From Lachnospiraceae bacterium UBA3287 (lineage in GTDB: Bacteria; Bacillota; Clostridia; Lachnospirales; Lachnospiraceae), in the NCBI GenBank assembly GCA_002362155.1, contig DETN01000060.1, positions 1 to 13,294 of the forward strand: a DNA stretch of 13,294 bases. The letters are read 5' to 3'. Made by a program: the position numbers and the translations under genes. The stretch's first letter is position 1; every line of letters starts with the position of its first letter. Below are positions 1 to 7,463 of this stretch, one piece after another. The notes beneath the pieces were generated by a model, which did no database searches, was not told where the DNA came from, and saw only the letters and a list, made by a program, of their open reading frames with translations.

Positions 1-351
1 CACGACGGGTCCCTGAGTACGGGACATGCCAACAGCGCCGGGGATGCCCTGTCCCGTCTGGAGACCATGGTCCTCATGTCCAGCCTGGATCTGCCCGTTT
101 CCGCGATCCGTTCCCAGATCGCCAGCGCCATCGATATCATCGTGCATCTGGGCCGGTTAAGGGACAGGTCCCGCAGGCTTCTGGAGATCCGGGAGGTGGA
201 AGGGATCCGGGACGGCCGGATCTTATTAAGGAGTCTGTATGAGTTTGTGGAAGAAGGAGAAAAAGAAGGAAGGATCATCGGAGCCTGGCAGCGGAAAGAG
301 CCCCTTCTGGACAGGCACAAGCTGGAGGCGGCGGGGATCCGTCTTCCCTAG
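1..351 (+). CDS. cpaF: CpaF/TadA-type secretion ATPase, C-terminal fragment
   Basis: This is the last 116 residues of a type II/IV secretion ATPase that powers Tad pilus assembly at the cytoplasmic face of the membrane. The frame is open from base 1, so the start and the Walker A motif lie outside the window. The fragment opens with HDGSLSTGHANS, the His-box region of CpaF proteins. It continues through the family pattern SRLETMVLM, then AIRSQIASAIDIIVHLGRLRD, and ends with the usual EVEGI...GRI..RSLYEF and a 'KLEAAGI' tail. TadB follows in another frame, and its start lies inside this gene (113-nt overlap). Identification rests on seen motifs plus family knowledge and the neighbouring Tad genes. 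Which ATPase subfamily it belongs to cannot be refined without the N-terminus. Confidence 0.93.
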   Translation, partial: HDGSLSTGHANSAGDALSRLETMVLMSSLDLPVSAIRSQIASAIDIIVHLGRLRDRSRRLLEIREVEGIRDGRILLRSLYEFVEEGEKEGRIIGAWQRKEPLLDRHKLEAAGIRLP

Positions 352-1057
352 GATCCGGCCCCGGCATCTGCTGACGGCCCTTGGCCTGACAGGCATGACC
401 GCCTTTCTCTTCTACCGGTCCTGGCTTGCCATGGCAGCCCTCCTGCCTCTTTGCATTCCCATTATGAGGATCCTGGAGGACAGGGCGGAAAAGAAACGAA
501 AGGACAGACTGTCGGAGGAATTCGGGGAAGCCCTTGCCGGGGTCGTTACAGGCATGCGGGCAGGCTACTCCCCGGAGAACGCTTTCCGGGAAACTGCCAG
601 GGACATGGCCTTCCGCTTCGGCAGCGGGGCGGAAATGACCAGAGAGCTTGTCCTGATCACAGCGGGCCTGGACAACCGCATTCCTCTGAACCGGCTGCTG
701 GACGAATTTGCCGTCCGGTCCGGGATCCCGGAGATCCGGGACTTTGCCCAGGTGTTCCTGATCGCCTCCCGAAGCGGAGGAAATATGATCCAGGTCATGG
801 AGCAGACCGGAATCCTGCTGCAGGAGCGGCTGGAGGTGGAAAGAGAGATCCGCCTGCTGGTAAGCAGCAGGCAGCTGGAGCTGAGGATCATGGAGGCAGT
901 GCCCTTTGCCATTATTCTCTACATCAGCCTGACCAACAGGGGCTTTTTCGATCCCCTCTACCACAACCTGGCGGGGGCGGCTTTTATGACCGTCTGCCTG
1001 GCCCTCTATCTGGCCGCCTGCGCGCTGGGTGAGAAGATTGCCGATATCCGTCTTTAG
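239..1057 (+). CDS. tadB: TadB-like pilus assembly membrane protein (T2SSF domain)
   Basis: A 272-residue inner-membrane platform protein expected to work with TadC and the CpaF ATPase. Hydrophobic segments are at about residues 44-59, 61-77, 220-232 and 244-264. Between the pairs, at about 94-215, is a cytoplasmic type II secretion F domain with the family pattern EALAGVVTGMRAGYSPENAF and 'ASRSGGNMIQVMEQT'. The ATG at 239 has AAGGAG at 228-233 with a 5-nt spacer, and no in-frame start appears before Met53, which is already inside the first membrane segment. The start is therefore well supported even though it overlaps cpaF by 113 nt. The first 40 residues are basic and low in complexity, as expected of sequence read in a second frame. 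TadC starts 18 nt downstream. Family assignment is strong; the TadB/TadC distinction follows gene order. Confidence 0.9.
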   Translation: MSLWKKEKKKEGSSEPGSGKSPFWTGTSWRRRGSVFPRIRPRHLLTALGLTGMTAFLFYRSWLAMAALLPLCIPIMRILEDRAEKKRKDRLSEEFGEALAGVVTGMRAGYSPENAFRETARDMAFRFGSGAEMTRELVLITAGLDNRIPLNRLLDEFAVRSGIPEIRDFAQVFLIASRSGGNMIQVMEQTGILLQERLEVEREIRLLVSSRQLELRIMEAVPFAIILYISLTNRGFFDPLYHNLAGAAFMTVCLALYLAACALGEKIADIRL

Positions 1058-1075
1058 AAGAAAAGAGATGCACGA

Positions 1076-2551
1076 ATGGAAAACCTTCAGTGGGGCCTGT
1101 ATCTGGTCTGCCCTGTTCTGCTGGCGGCTCTGATCCTGGCAGGAAAGAAATATGAGGAGGCAGGGGAGCCCTGCAGAGGTCTGGACCGGGCTGCGGCCTT
1201 TCTGTACGGGATCCTGCGGAAAAGAGGGCCCTTTCCCGGGGAAAGGGATGTATACAGGGCCCAGATCCTTCTGGATGCGCCCATGGGAGCGGAGGAAAGG
1301 ACCAGGCAGTGGTATACAGGCAAGATCAGGATCCTGCTCCTCTTTTTCCTGGCGGCTGATCTGATCGCCGCTGCGGTCCATCTGAGCGCGGTCCAAAGCA
1401 GGCAGGTCCGGGAAGGGGGCGTCATCGAAAGGAATACCTACGGAGGCGCCGACAAGGAAGTGGATCTGGAGGCAGACCTGGCCGTACCGGGGGAAAAGGT
1501 GACGGAGCACCTTGGGGACTATCATCTGAAGGTACAGGCAAGACGCTATACAAAGGAGGAAACGGAAGCCATGGCAGAGGAAGTCATGGAGAAGCTTCCC
1601 GCTCTGATCCTGGGAGGCAATGAAGGGCCGGACCGGGTCTGGAAGGATCTGTATCTGCCCGGGGCCCTGGAGGGCAGTCCCTTCCGGATCAGCTGGAAGA
1701 GCAGCTTCTACGGCCTCCTTGATACAGACGGCAGGGTGTTCTGGGAGAATCTTTCAGATCCCGACGGAGAAGATGTGACCCTTACGGCGGTGCTGACCTA
1801 TGCACCGTGGACTTTCGAAAAAGACATTCCGCTCCGGGTCGTAAAGCCCCCGGAAACGGAGCCCCTCTCCCGCAGGGATGCTCTGGAGGAGCTGCTGGAA
1901 AAAGAAGAGGCCCGGTCCCTTTCGGGAACAGAGATGGTCCTTGCAGATACCTTTGAAGGAAAGCGCCTGGTCTGGAGGGAAAAGACAAAAGACAGGTCTG
2001 CTGTGGTCTTTCTGGCAGTGTCTCTTGCAGGTATCGCAGGCTTTTTCCTGGGAGACCGGGACCTGAAAAAGAAGCTGGAGGAAAGGAACCGTCAGCTGAT
2101 CCTGGATTATCCGGGCCTTGCCAGCCGCTTTGCTCTTTATCTGGGAGCGGGCATGAGCGTCAGAAATGTCTTTTTCCGCATGGGACAGGAGTACGAAACG
2201 GAAAGGTCAGAGGGAGAGGAGATGCGCTATGCGGGAGAGGAGATCCTTCTCATCTGCCATGAACTGGAAAGCGGCGTTTCCGAAAAGGATGCCTATGAGC
2301 ACTGGGGAAAACGCTGCCGTCTGCAGCAGTATGTCAGGCTCTCTTCCCTTCTGGGACAGAACCTCAAAAAGGGGAACAAGGCTCTGCTTTCTTCCCTGCA
2401 GGAGGAAGCGGCGGCGGCAGCCCAGGACCGCAGGACTACGGCAAAGAAGCTGGGAGAGGAGGCCGGCACAAAGCTGCTCCTTCCCATGGCCATGATGCTG
2501 GCTGTGACCATGCTGATCATCATCGTCCCGGCCTGCTTCGGTTTTATGTAA
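1076..2551 (+). CDS. tadC: TadC-like pilus platform protein with a ~200-residue extracytoplasmic insertion
   Basis: A 491-residue second platform protein, far longer than the roughly 300 residues usual for TadC. Hydrophobic segments are at about 6-22, 85-105, 307-326 and 467-490. The T2SSF domain is at about 335-465, with the TadC-like pattern LILDYPGLASRFALYLGAGM and CHELESGVSEKDAYEHW. The extra length lies between segments two and three (about 106-306) and, with the positive-inside rule, should be outside the cell. Its part at about 195-256, with ISWKSS..GLLDTDGRV and EDVTLTAVLTY, resembles the atrophied bacterial Ig (aBig) fold; that fold call is from memory of the pattern. A short N-terminal region at 35-80 is probably cytoplasmic. 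The start has only a weak purine-rich SD (AGAAAAGAGA). The pilin follows 14 nt downstream with a much stronger SD. Confidence 0.85.
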   Translation: MENLQWGLYLVCPVLLAALILAGKKYEEAGEPCRGLDRAAAFLYGILRKRGPFPGERDVYRAQILLDAPMGAEERTRQWYTGKIRILLLFFLAADLIAAAVHLSAVQSRQVREGGVIERNTYGGADKEVDLEADLAVPGEKVTEHLGDYHLKVQARRYTKEETEAMAEEVMEKLPALILGGNEGPDRVWKDLYLPGALEGSPFRISWKSSFYGLLDTDGRVFWENLSDPDGEDVTLTAVLTYAPWTFEKDIPLRVVKPPETEPLSRRDALEELLEKEEARSLSGTEMVLADTFEGKRLVWREKTKDRSAVVFLAVSLAGIAGFFLGDRDLKKKLEERNRQLILDYPGLASRFALYLGAGMSVRNVFFRMGQEYETERSEGEEMRYAGEEILLICHELESGVSEKDAYEHWGKRCRLQQYVRLSSLLGQNLKKGNKALLSSLQEEAAAAAQDRRTTAKKLGEEAGTKLLLPMAMMLAVTMLIIIVPACFGFM

Positions 2552-2565
2552 GAAAGGAGTTTGTT

Positions 2566-2739
2566 ATGAAAGAACTGAAAACATTTTTCTGCCGCGAAGA
2601 GGGGATGGGGACCGTGGAGATCATCCTCATTATCGTGGTGCTGGTGGGTCTCGTGGTCATCTTCCGAAAACAGCTCAATGACCTTGTGACCAGGATCTTC
2701 AGTCAGATCAATGCGGACAGCAGCTCGATCCTGGGATAG
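2566..2739 (+). CDS. flp: Flp1-like type IVb pilin, 57 residues
   Basis: A very short gene that probably encodes the major pilin of the Tad fibre. It starts at an ATG with AAAGGAG at 2553-2559 and a 6-nt spacer, the best SD in this part of the operon, as expected for a highly translated subunit. The product has a short charged leader (MKELKTFFCREEG), then M14-G-T-V-E18, then an unbroken hydrophobic stretch at about 19-33, then a short amphipathic tail ending NADSSSILG. Gly13 with Glu18 matches the class III prepilin rule (Gly at -1, Glu at +5), so the mature protein would have 44 residues. The FCREEGMGTVEIILIIVVL pattern is that of Flp1-like pilins of Clostridia. It sits between tadC and the DUF5702-like gene, and the matching peptidase is four genes downstream. 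Confidence 0.9.
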   Translation: MKELKTFFCREEGMGTVEIILIIVVLVGLVVIFRKQLNDLVTRIFSQINADSSSILG

Positions 2740-4204
2740 GAGGGACGGATACCTGACGGTCTTTATGGCTCTGGTCCTGCCCCTGATCCTGAGCCTGTAC
2801 TTCGCTCTTCTGCAGGGAGCCCGCATGAACGCCTCCAGGCTGGAGGTGACCTGTGCGGCGGATGCCTCCACCGATGCAGTCATGGCCGAATTTTCCGCGG
2901 CTCTTTTTTCCCGTTACGATCTCTTCTTTATTGATACCTCCTACGGATCCGGAAGTCCTTCCGATGCGGCCCTGGAAGAGAGGCTGAATTATTATTTCGG
3001 AAAAAACCTTGCACCCGCCCCGGTCCTTTCCGTTTTCGGAGCCGGATCCTTTACGGGACTGTCAGGAGCAGGCGTTTTTCTGACCGGGACCCGGCATGCC
3101 CAGGACGCGGGCTTTCTTCCTCTCCGGGAGCAGATCGGCGCCTATATGACGGCCGATCCCGCAGGAGCGGCCCTCTCGGAAGTGACGAGGATCCTGGATC
3201 TGTGGCAGGGCCTTCCTGTGGATACACAGGCCCTGTCTTCGGGAATGGAAGGGACAAAGAAGCAGATGGAAGACCTGATGAAAAAAAGCAGGGACAGAAA
3301 GGAAGATACCCGGGAAGAAGGGGACGCGGAAGGCGAAGAGACGGGAGAGGGCGAAGCGGAAAATACGCTGGAGGGCCTTGCGGAACTCCTAAGGCAGCCT
3401 CTTCTGACACAGGTCCTGGGAGAAGGAGCGGAAGTTTCGGAGGTTCAGGCAGACCTGTCCGGCTTTTTCTCTCACAGAAGCATTTCCGGAGGGACGGGCC
3501 TGTATACGGAAAATTCCCACGGCACACTGCCGGCCTCCTCGCTGATGCTGGACCTTTATATAGCGGAAAAATGCGGCTGCCGGGGAAATGTCAGGGAAGG
3601 AAGCCTTCTGCAGTATCAGCTGGAATACATTCTGCACGGCCGGGATTCGGACCGGGCCAACCTGGAAAAGACCCTGGAGGAGCTTCTTCTGGTCCGTCTG
3701 GCCCTGAACAGCCTTTATCTTCTTCAGGATCCCGGAAAGCAGGCGGAGCTGGAGAGCGCGGCGGCATCTCTGTCCCTGACCCTTCTCATTCCGGAATTCG
3801 AGCCGGCCCTGAAGGCCGTCCTTTTGGGTGCCTGGTCCTATCTGGAGAGCATCCGCGACCTGAAGGCGCTGATGAAAGGGGAAAGGGTTCCTCTTATAAA
3901 GACAGGAGAGACCTGGAAGACGGGAATAGAAGGCCTGCTCCATGGGGAGACGGAAGGAGCCCCCGAAGAAAGCCCGGGAACCGGCATGACCTACGGCGAG
4001 TATCTGCAGATTCTTTTATTTATGGAAGGGACTTCTCTTCGCTGCAGCAGGCTTATGGACGTCATGGAGATGGATCTTCGCAGGACTCCGGGAAACAGCC
4101 TCTTTTGCATGGACGGATGCGTAGACGCCTTTTCCATGGAGGCCGCGGCCTTTGACGCTCTGGGCTTTGCCTATACCGTCATAAGAAACGAAACCTATAA
4201 CTGA
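2711..4204 (+). CDS. DUF5702-like membrane-anchored Tad locus protein
   Basis: A 497-residue protein with one N-terminal hydrophobic segment (about 15-36) and a large extracytoplasmic region. The N-terminus RRDGYLTVFMALVLPLILSL resembles a pilin-like leader: Gly13 would be -1, but position +5 is Phe18, not Glu. Features recalled for DUF5702 proteins are visible: AADASTDAVMAEFSAALFSRYDLFFIDTSYG at about 50-78, and TYGEYLQILLFMEG...MDVMEMDLR near 427-455. A very acidic, probably disordered stretch lies at about 186-222. The likely role is a minor pilin or surface anchor; no reaction is implied. The ATG at 2711 overlaps the pilin gene by 29 nt and has no clear SD. A good SD (AGGAGGGA, 2738-2745) sits after it, 7 nt before an in-frame CTG at 2753, so the true start may lie closer to the GYLTVF segment. 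Confidence 0.75.
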   Translation: MRTAARSWDRRDGYLTVFMALVLPLILSLYFALLQGARMNASRLEVTCAADASTDAVMAEFSAALFSRYDLFFIDTSYGSGSPSDAALEERLNYYFGKNLAPAPVLSVFGAGSFTGLSGAGVFLTGTRHAQDAGFLPLREQIGAYMTADPAGAALSEVTRILDLWQGLPVDTQALSSGMEGTKKQMEDLMKKSRDRKEDTREEGDAEGEETGEGEAENTLEGLAELLRQPLLTQVLGEGAEVSEVQADLSGFFSHRSISGGTGLYTENSHGTLPASSLMLDLYIAEKCGCRGNVREGSLLQYQLEYILHGRDSDRANLEKTLEELLLVRLALNSLYLLQDPGKQAELESAAASLSLTLLIPEFEPALKAVLLGAWSYLESIRDLKALMKGERVPLIKTGETWKTGIEGLLHGETEGAPEESPGTGMTYGEYLQILLFMEGTSLRCSRLMDVMEMDLRRTPGNSLFCMDGCVDAFSMEAAAFDALGFAYTVIRNETYN

Positions 4205-4222
4205 CAGGGGGAAGGGAGGACA

Positions 4223-5137
4223 ATGCCTTTGTTGAAGCGGCCCAGCAACATAACTGCAGATGGGAAAAGCAGAAGAGATGGTCTCCGGAAAAAAGACAGG
4301 CCTCTTTTACGGGCATTGTCTTCCCCTCCCCCTGCCAGCATGACCCTGGAAGCGGCGCTGATCCTGCCGCTTTTTCTCTTCTTTATGCTGGGGATCCTGT
4401 CGGTATATGACATGGTCCTTCTGCAGAGCAGGGTCAGCGCATCTCTCTTCCGGGCCGGAAGGGAGGCTGCCCAATATGCCTGGTATGCCCGCTATGCTCT
4501 GGACAGCGAAGAAGGCGGGGCGGCGCCGGGAAAAGACAGCCTCCCGGCCAGAGCGGCGGCAGCGGGACTGTCCCTGGCCTGGGTGAGCGGCAGGACCGAG
4601 GAACTGGTACGAAAGGAAAATCCCGCGGGAGATGTGCTTTCGGGCGGCATTTCCCTGCTGGGGTCGGAGATCCTTACTGACAGCGGGGAAATCTGTCTTA
4701 CAGCCTCCTATAAGGCGTCGCCTTCCTTCTCCCTGCCCGGTATTCCGGCCCTTACCCTCCAGAGCACCTATGCGGGCCATGCCTGGACCGGATACCGGCT
4801 GTCGGAACTGCCCGGAGAGCAGAAGGAAGAGGAAGATGAGATCGTATATATAACGGACAGGGGCTCTGTCTATCACAGGGACCGGGCCTGCACCTACCTG
4901 CGCCCCTCCGTCCGCAGCGTTCAGGGAGCCCTGGTCGCCGGGGAGAGGAGTCTTGGAGGAGCCGTCTATTATCCATGTGAGTACTGCCGCCCTTCGGAGG
5001 CGGGATGCGTTTTTATAACGAACTACGGAAACCGCTATCACAGCAGCGCTTCCTGCAGCGCCATTCACAGAAATGTCCGGGAGGTTCCCCTGAAAAGCGT
5101 GGAAGGGAGGATGCGGCCTTGCTCCAAATGCAGCTAG
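4223..5137 (+). CDS. TadE-like pseudopilin with duplicated Cys/His (HxxxxC...CxxC) module
   Basis: A 304-residue protein with a 38-residue basic leader, then A38|S39-M-T-L-E43 and a hydrophobic segment at about 44-66. This fits a TadE-type minor pseudopilin cleaved after Ala38 with Glu at +5. After a roughly 140-residue extracytoplasmic part, the C-terminus holds two similar modules. The first has YH218, C223 and C252-E-Y-C255; the second has YH273, C278 and C300-S-K-C303. Both share V-(Y/F)-I-T...G..YH....C...(R)SV or REV, ending in CxxC, so they look like a tandem duplication of a metal-binding or disulfide-stabilised unit. The start has GGGAGG ending only 3 nt upstream, so initiation may use a shifted SD. 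The prepilin peptidase gene begins inside its last codons. Type identification is firm; the metal idea is inference. Confidence 0.82.
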   Translation: MPLLKRPSNITADGKSRRDGLRKKDRPLLRALSSPPPASMTLEAALILPLFLFFMLGILSVYDMVLLQSRVSASLFRAGREAAQYAWYARYALDSEEGGAAPGKDSLPARAAAAGLSLAWVSGRTEELVRKENPAGDVLSGGISLLGSEILTDSGEICLTASYKASPSFSLPGIPALTLQSTYAGHAWTGYRLSELPGEQKEEEDEIVYITDRGSVYHRDRACTYLRPSVRSVQGALVAGERSLGGAVYYPCEYCRPSEAGCVFITNYGNRYHSSASCSAIHRNVREVPLKSVEGRMRPCSKCS

Positions 5138-5601
5138 AAAACGCTCCTGCCATCCTGTATGAGGAAGGCCGCCTTCCCCTCCTGCTGTTTTTTCTGGCTC
5201 TGGCAGCCTTCAGGGACATGAGGGCCAGGACCATTCCCTGCCCTCTTCTTGCAGCAGGGTTTCTTACGGCCCTTGTGCTGGATCTTTGCGGGATCCTGTC
5301 GGGGCGCGAAACAGCTTTTTCCCTGCTCCTGTCCCTGATCCCAGGTCTTTTTTATCTGCTGATGGGTCTTATTTCGGGGGGACGGATCGGACAGGGGGAC
5401 GGACTGACCATCCTGATCCTGGGACTTTTTGCGGGGCTTTCCGATACCGTTCTGATCACAGCGGCGGCCCAGCTTGCCTGCGCTGTCTGCGCGGGGCTGA
5501 TGCTGGCCGCAAAAAGGGCGGATCTGAATACAAGGATCCCCTTTGTGCCCTTTCTTTTTGCGGCTGCGGCCCTTCTGTATCTGAAAGGAGGCAGGATTTG
5601 A
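5119..5601 (+). CDS. tadV: A24-family prepilin peptidase (TadV/CpaA-like)
   Basis: A polytopic membrane aspartic protease of about 160 residues that should cleave the leaders of the pilin and TadE-like proteins of this operon. Both catalytic aspartates are visible: Asp33 in FRDMRARTIP (family D...xxIP) and Asp94 in GRIGQGDGL, the GxGD motif. About five to six hydrophobic segments fill the rest. It lacks the N-terminal methylase region of full PilD, so it is the short TadV/CpaA form. The start is ambiguous. TTG at 5119 has AAGGGAGGA about 7 nt upstream, whereas ATG at 5128 lies too far from that SD; I chose TTG. Either way it overlaps the TadE-like gene. The open frame reaches further upstream to an ATG at 5005, but that extension would lie inside the Cys/His module. 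It ends in a 4-nt overlap with the next gene. Confidence 0.9.
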   Translation: MLQMQLENAPAILYEEGRLPLLLFFLALAAFRDMRARTIPCPLLAAGFLTALVLDLCGILSGRETAFSLLLSLIPGLFYLLMGLISGGRIGQGDGLTILILGLFAGLSDTVLITAAAQLACAVCAGLMLAAKRADLNTRIPFVPFLFAAAALLYLKGGRI

Positions 5602-6092
5602 AGAGAAATAATGAAACGGACGGATATTTTACGGTGGAAGCGGCCTTTATCGTGCCCATGGCCCTGGCGGTCCTGGTGCTGACGATCTATATGACCTTTT
5701 TTGCCTGGGGGCGGTGCCGGATGGTCCAGGATGCCTTGATCCTTTCCATCCGGGAAAGTTCGCAGAAATCCCCCCTTTCCGAAAACAGGATCCGGGGAGA
5801 GTACGGACTGAAAAGAGAGAAGTATCCTTTCTTCTCATCGGTCTCAGCTTCTCTTTCAGGCCGGGGAGGAAGGGATGTGACCGTATCCGGGCAGATGAGG
5901 ATCTCCCCCATGTCCGGGTATTTTCTGACCCGGGGCAGGGGAATGGGATTTACATGCACGGTCAGCACGCCGGACCATGATCCCCCGGCCAGATTCAGAA
6001 AGTACAGAAGACTGACCTGCCTGGCAGGAAAGCTCCTTTCGGGCGCCGGACAGGGAGAGGAAGACGATAAGGAGGACGGCGATGGAACTTGA
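5598..6092 (+). CDS. Second TadE-like pseudopilin (TTG start)
   Basis: A 164-residue protein starting with TTG at 5598, which overlaps the peptidase stop (TTGA). AAAGGAGG at 5584-5591 with a 6-nt spacer makes this a strong start despite the rare codon. The frame is open upstream to an ATG at 5286, but that would bury 312 nt inside the peptidase gene. The N-terminus NNETDG9|YFTVE14 followed by a hydrophobic stretch to about residue 36 matches a class III leader with Gly -1 and Glu +5. The remainder is extracytoplasmic, basic, and ends in a strongly acidic tail (GEEDDKEDGDGT). It is half the size of the first TadE-like protein and lacks the Cys/His modules. A minor pilin or initiation-complex role is inferred from the family and operon. 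The FHA gene starts 11 nt before its stop. Confidence 0.85.
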   Translation: MKRNNETDGYFTVEAAFIVPMALAVLVLTIYMTFFAWGRCRMVQDALILSIRESSQKSPLSENRIRGEYGLKREKYPFFSSVSASLSGRGGRDVTVSGQMRISPMSGYFLTRGRGMGFTCTVSTPDHDPPARFRKYRRLTCLAGKLLSGAGQGEEDDKEDGDGT

Positions 6093-7443
6093 AACCGGCT
6101 ATTACAGGGACTGCCTGAAATCCTATATGACCATACGGTGCCCGGAGGGGGCAAAGGAGTCGGATTACCGTTTCCGGATGGCGTCGGCCAATCACATAGA
6201 CGGGATCCTGCCCTGCTCCCTGCGCATGATCGACGACAGTATTTATCTCTATTACGAGATCACGGCCCGTCAGAAGCTTTCCCATATGTACGCCGACAGA
6301 ATGCTGGATGCCTCGGACCTGCAGAGGATCCTGTCAGAGCTGGCCTCCGCCGGAAAGGAGCTGTCCGCCTATCTTCTGGATGCGGCGGACCTGATCCTGG
6401 ATGCGGACAAGGTCTACTATGACTTTTCGGAGAACCGTTATTACTTTACCTTCTGTCCGGGGCTTTCGGAAACGGCAGGGGCTGGGGGAAACCGGGGCCT
6501 CTATGTTTTTCTGGCCGAAAGGATCGATGCCGGCGACAGGGAGGCGGCTTCGGCCGCCTTTCAGCTGGACGCCATGTCCGAGATGCCGGAGTTTGTCTTT
6601 ACGGAAAAGATCCTGAAAGAGCTGTTCGGAGACAGGATGCAGCTTCCGGAGGACCCGCCTCCGGGAGAGGAAAGCGTCCCTCTGGAAGAAGGAAGGGACT
6701 GGAGCAGCGGCTTTTACTCTGCGGGCGCCATGGAGGATGCCTTCATGACGCCGTCTGAGCCTTCGGAGAAGGAAAAGGAAGGCCCGGGCGGGGGAGAGGT
6801 TCCGGCAAAGAGGACCTTATCTGTAAAATATCTGCTTCCCGCAGGACTCCTTCTGGCTGCCGGCATTCTGGCCGCCGCAGGCCGGTTTCTGGATCTGCCG
6901 GTCAGGACCTTAAGGCTTTTTACGGCGGGAGCCCTGGCTGCGGGGGCAGCGGCCCTGCTGCTTCTTGTTCTTGTCCTGGCAGAGAGGATAAAAGGGATCA
7001 GAAGAGGAAAGAAGGATAAGGCCCCGGAAAAAGAGGAGCCCGAGATGTCTCTTCTTCCGCCGGGAGAGTTTGACCTGTGGCAGAAGGAAGGCGGAAATGA
7101 CACCGGGCCCGTGCAGACGGTCTTTGTGCCCGGAATATCTGAAAAGGAGGCGCTCAGACTTTACGGGAACGGAAGCGCCAGGGGCCGTACCATCGAACTG
7201 GATGCCCTGCCCCATACGGTGGGGACCTCGCCGGACTTTGCGGATATCCTGATCGACGACAGGTCCGTCAGCCGCATGCATGCCAGGATATCGGAGGACC
7301 GGAGCGGAAATCCTCTGCTGACGGATCTTAATTCCACCAACGGGACCTGGATCAACGGGATCCGACTGCAGCCGGAGGAAAGCGTCCCGGTGGGAAAGGG
7401 AGACGTGATCCGGTTCGGAGAGGCGGAGTTCTGCTGCAGGTAA
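6082..7443 (+). CDS. DUF6382-like N-domain, two membrane segments, C-terminal FHA domain
   Basis: A 453-residue protein closing the Tad operon. The N-terminal half (about 1-195) starts ELETGYYRDCLKSYM and contains YLYYEITARQKLSHMY, as I recall for DUF6382. Two hydrophobic segments lie at about 250-266 and 277-299, which puts both ends in the cytoplasm. The C-terminal FHA domain (about 365-453) has the family hallmarks: GTSPDFADILIDD, S397-R398-M-H400, and L416-NSTNGTWINGI, the residues that contact phosphothreonine and shape the binding loop. It has no kinase motif. The protein may read out a Ser/Thr kinase signal or tether a phosphorylated partner to the pilus machine; that is inference from FHA biochemistry and gene position. 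AAGGAGG at 6069-6075 with a 6-nt spacer supports the start. Confidence 0.87.
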   Translation: MELETGYYRDCLKSYMTIRCPEGAKESDYRFRMASANHIDGILPCSLRMIDDSIYLYYEITARQKLSHMYADRMLDASDLQRILSELASAGKELSAYLLDAADLILDADKVYYDFSENRYYFTFCPGLSETAGAGGNRGLYVFLAERIDAGDREAASAAFQLDAMSEMPEFVFTEKILKELFGDRMQLPEDPPPGEESVPLEEGRDWSSGFYSAGAMEDAFMTPSEPSEKEKEGPGGGEVPAKRTLSVKYLLPAGLLLAAGILAAAGRFLDLPVRTLRLFTAGALAAGAAALLLLVLVLAERIKGIRRGKKDKAPEKEEPEMSLLPPGEFDLWQKEGGNDTGPVQTVFVPGISEKEALRLYGNGSARGRTIELDALPHTVGTSPDFADILIDDRSVSRMHARISEDRSGNPLLTDLNSTNGTWINGIRLQPEESVPVGKGDVIRFGEAEFCCR

Positions 7444-7463
7444 TAGCCTCGCATGACAAAAAG

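Noticed and set aside
275..1525. 416-codon open frame on the minus strand across tadB and tadC
   Set aside because: The translation is rich in Pro, Gln and Gly with no domain pattern; plus-strand genes have SDs and family motifs. A shadow frame.
3202..4155. 317-codon alternative frame inside the DUF5702-like gene
   Set aside because: Translation is full of Gly, Arg, Pro and Ser, typical of a GC-rich out-of-frame reading; the overlapping frame matches a known family.
5005..5118. Upstream extension of the prepilin peptidase frame to ATG 5005
   Set aside because: The 38 extra residues are polar and basic and lie within the Cys/His module of the preceding gene; the SD supports a start near 5119.
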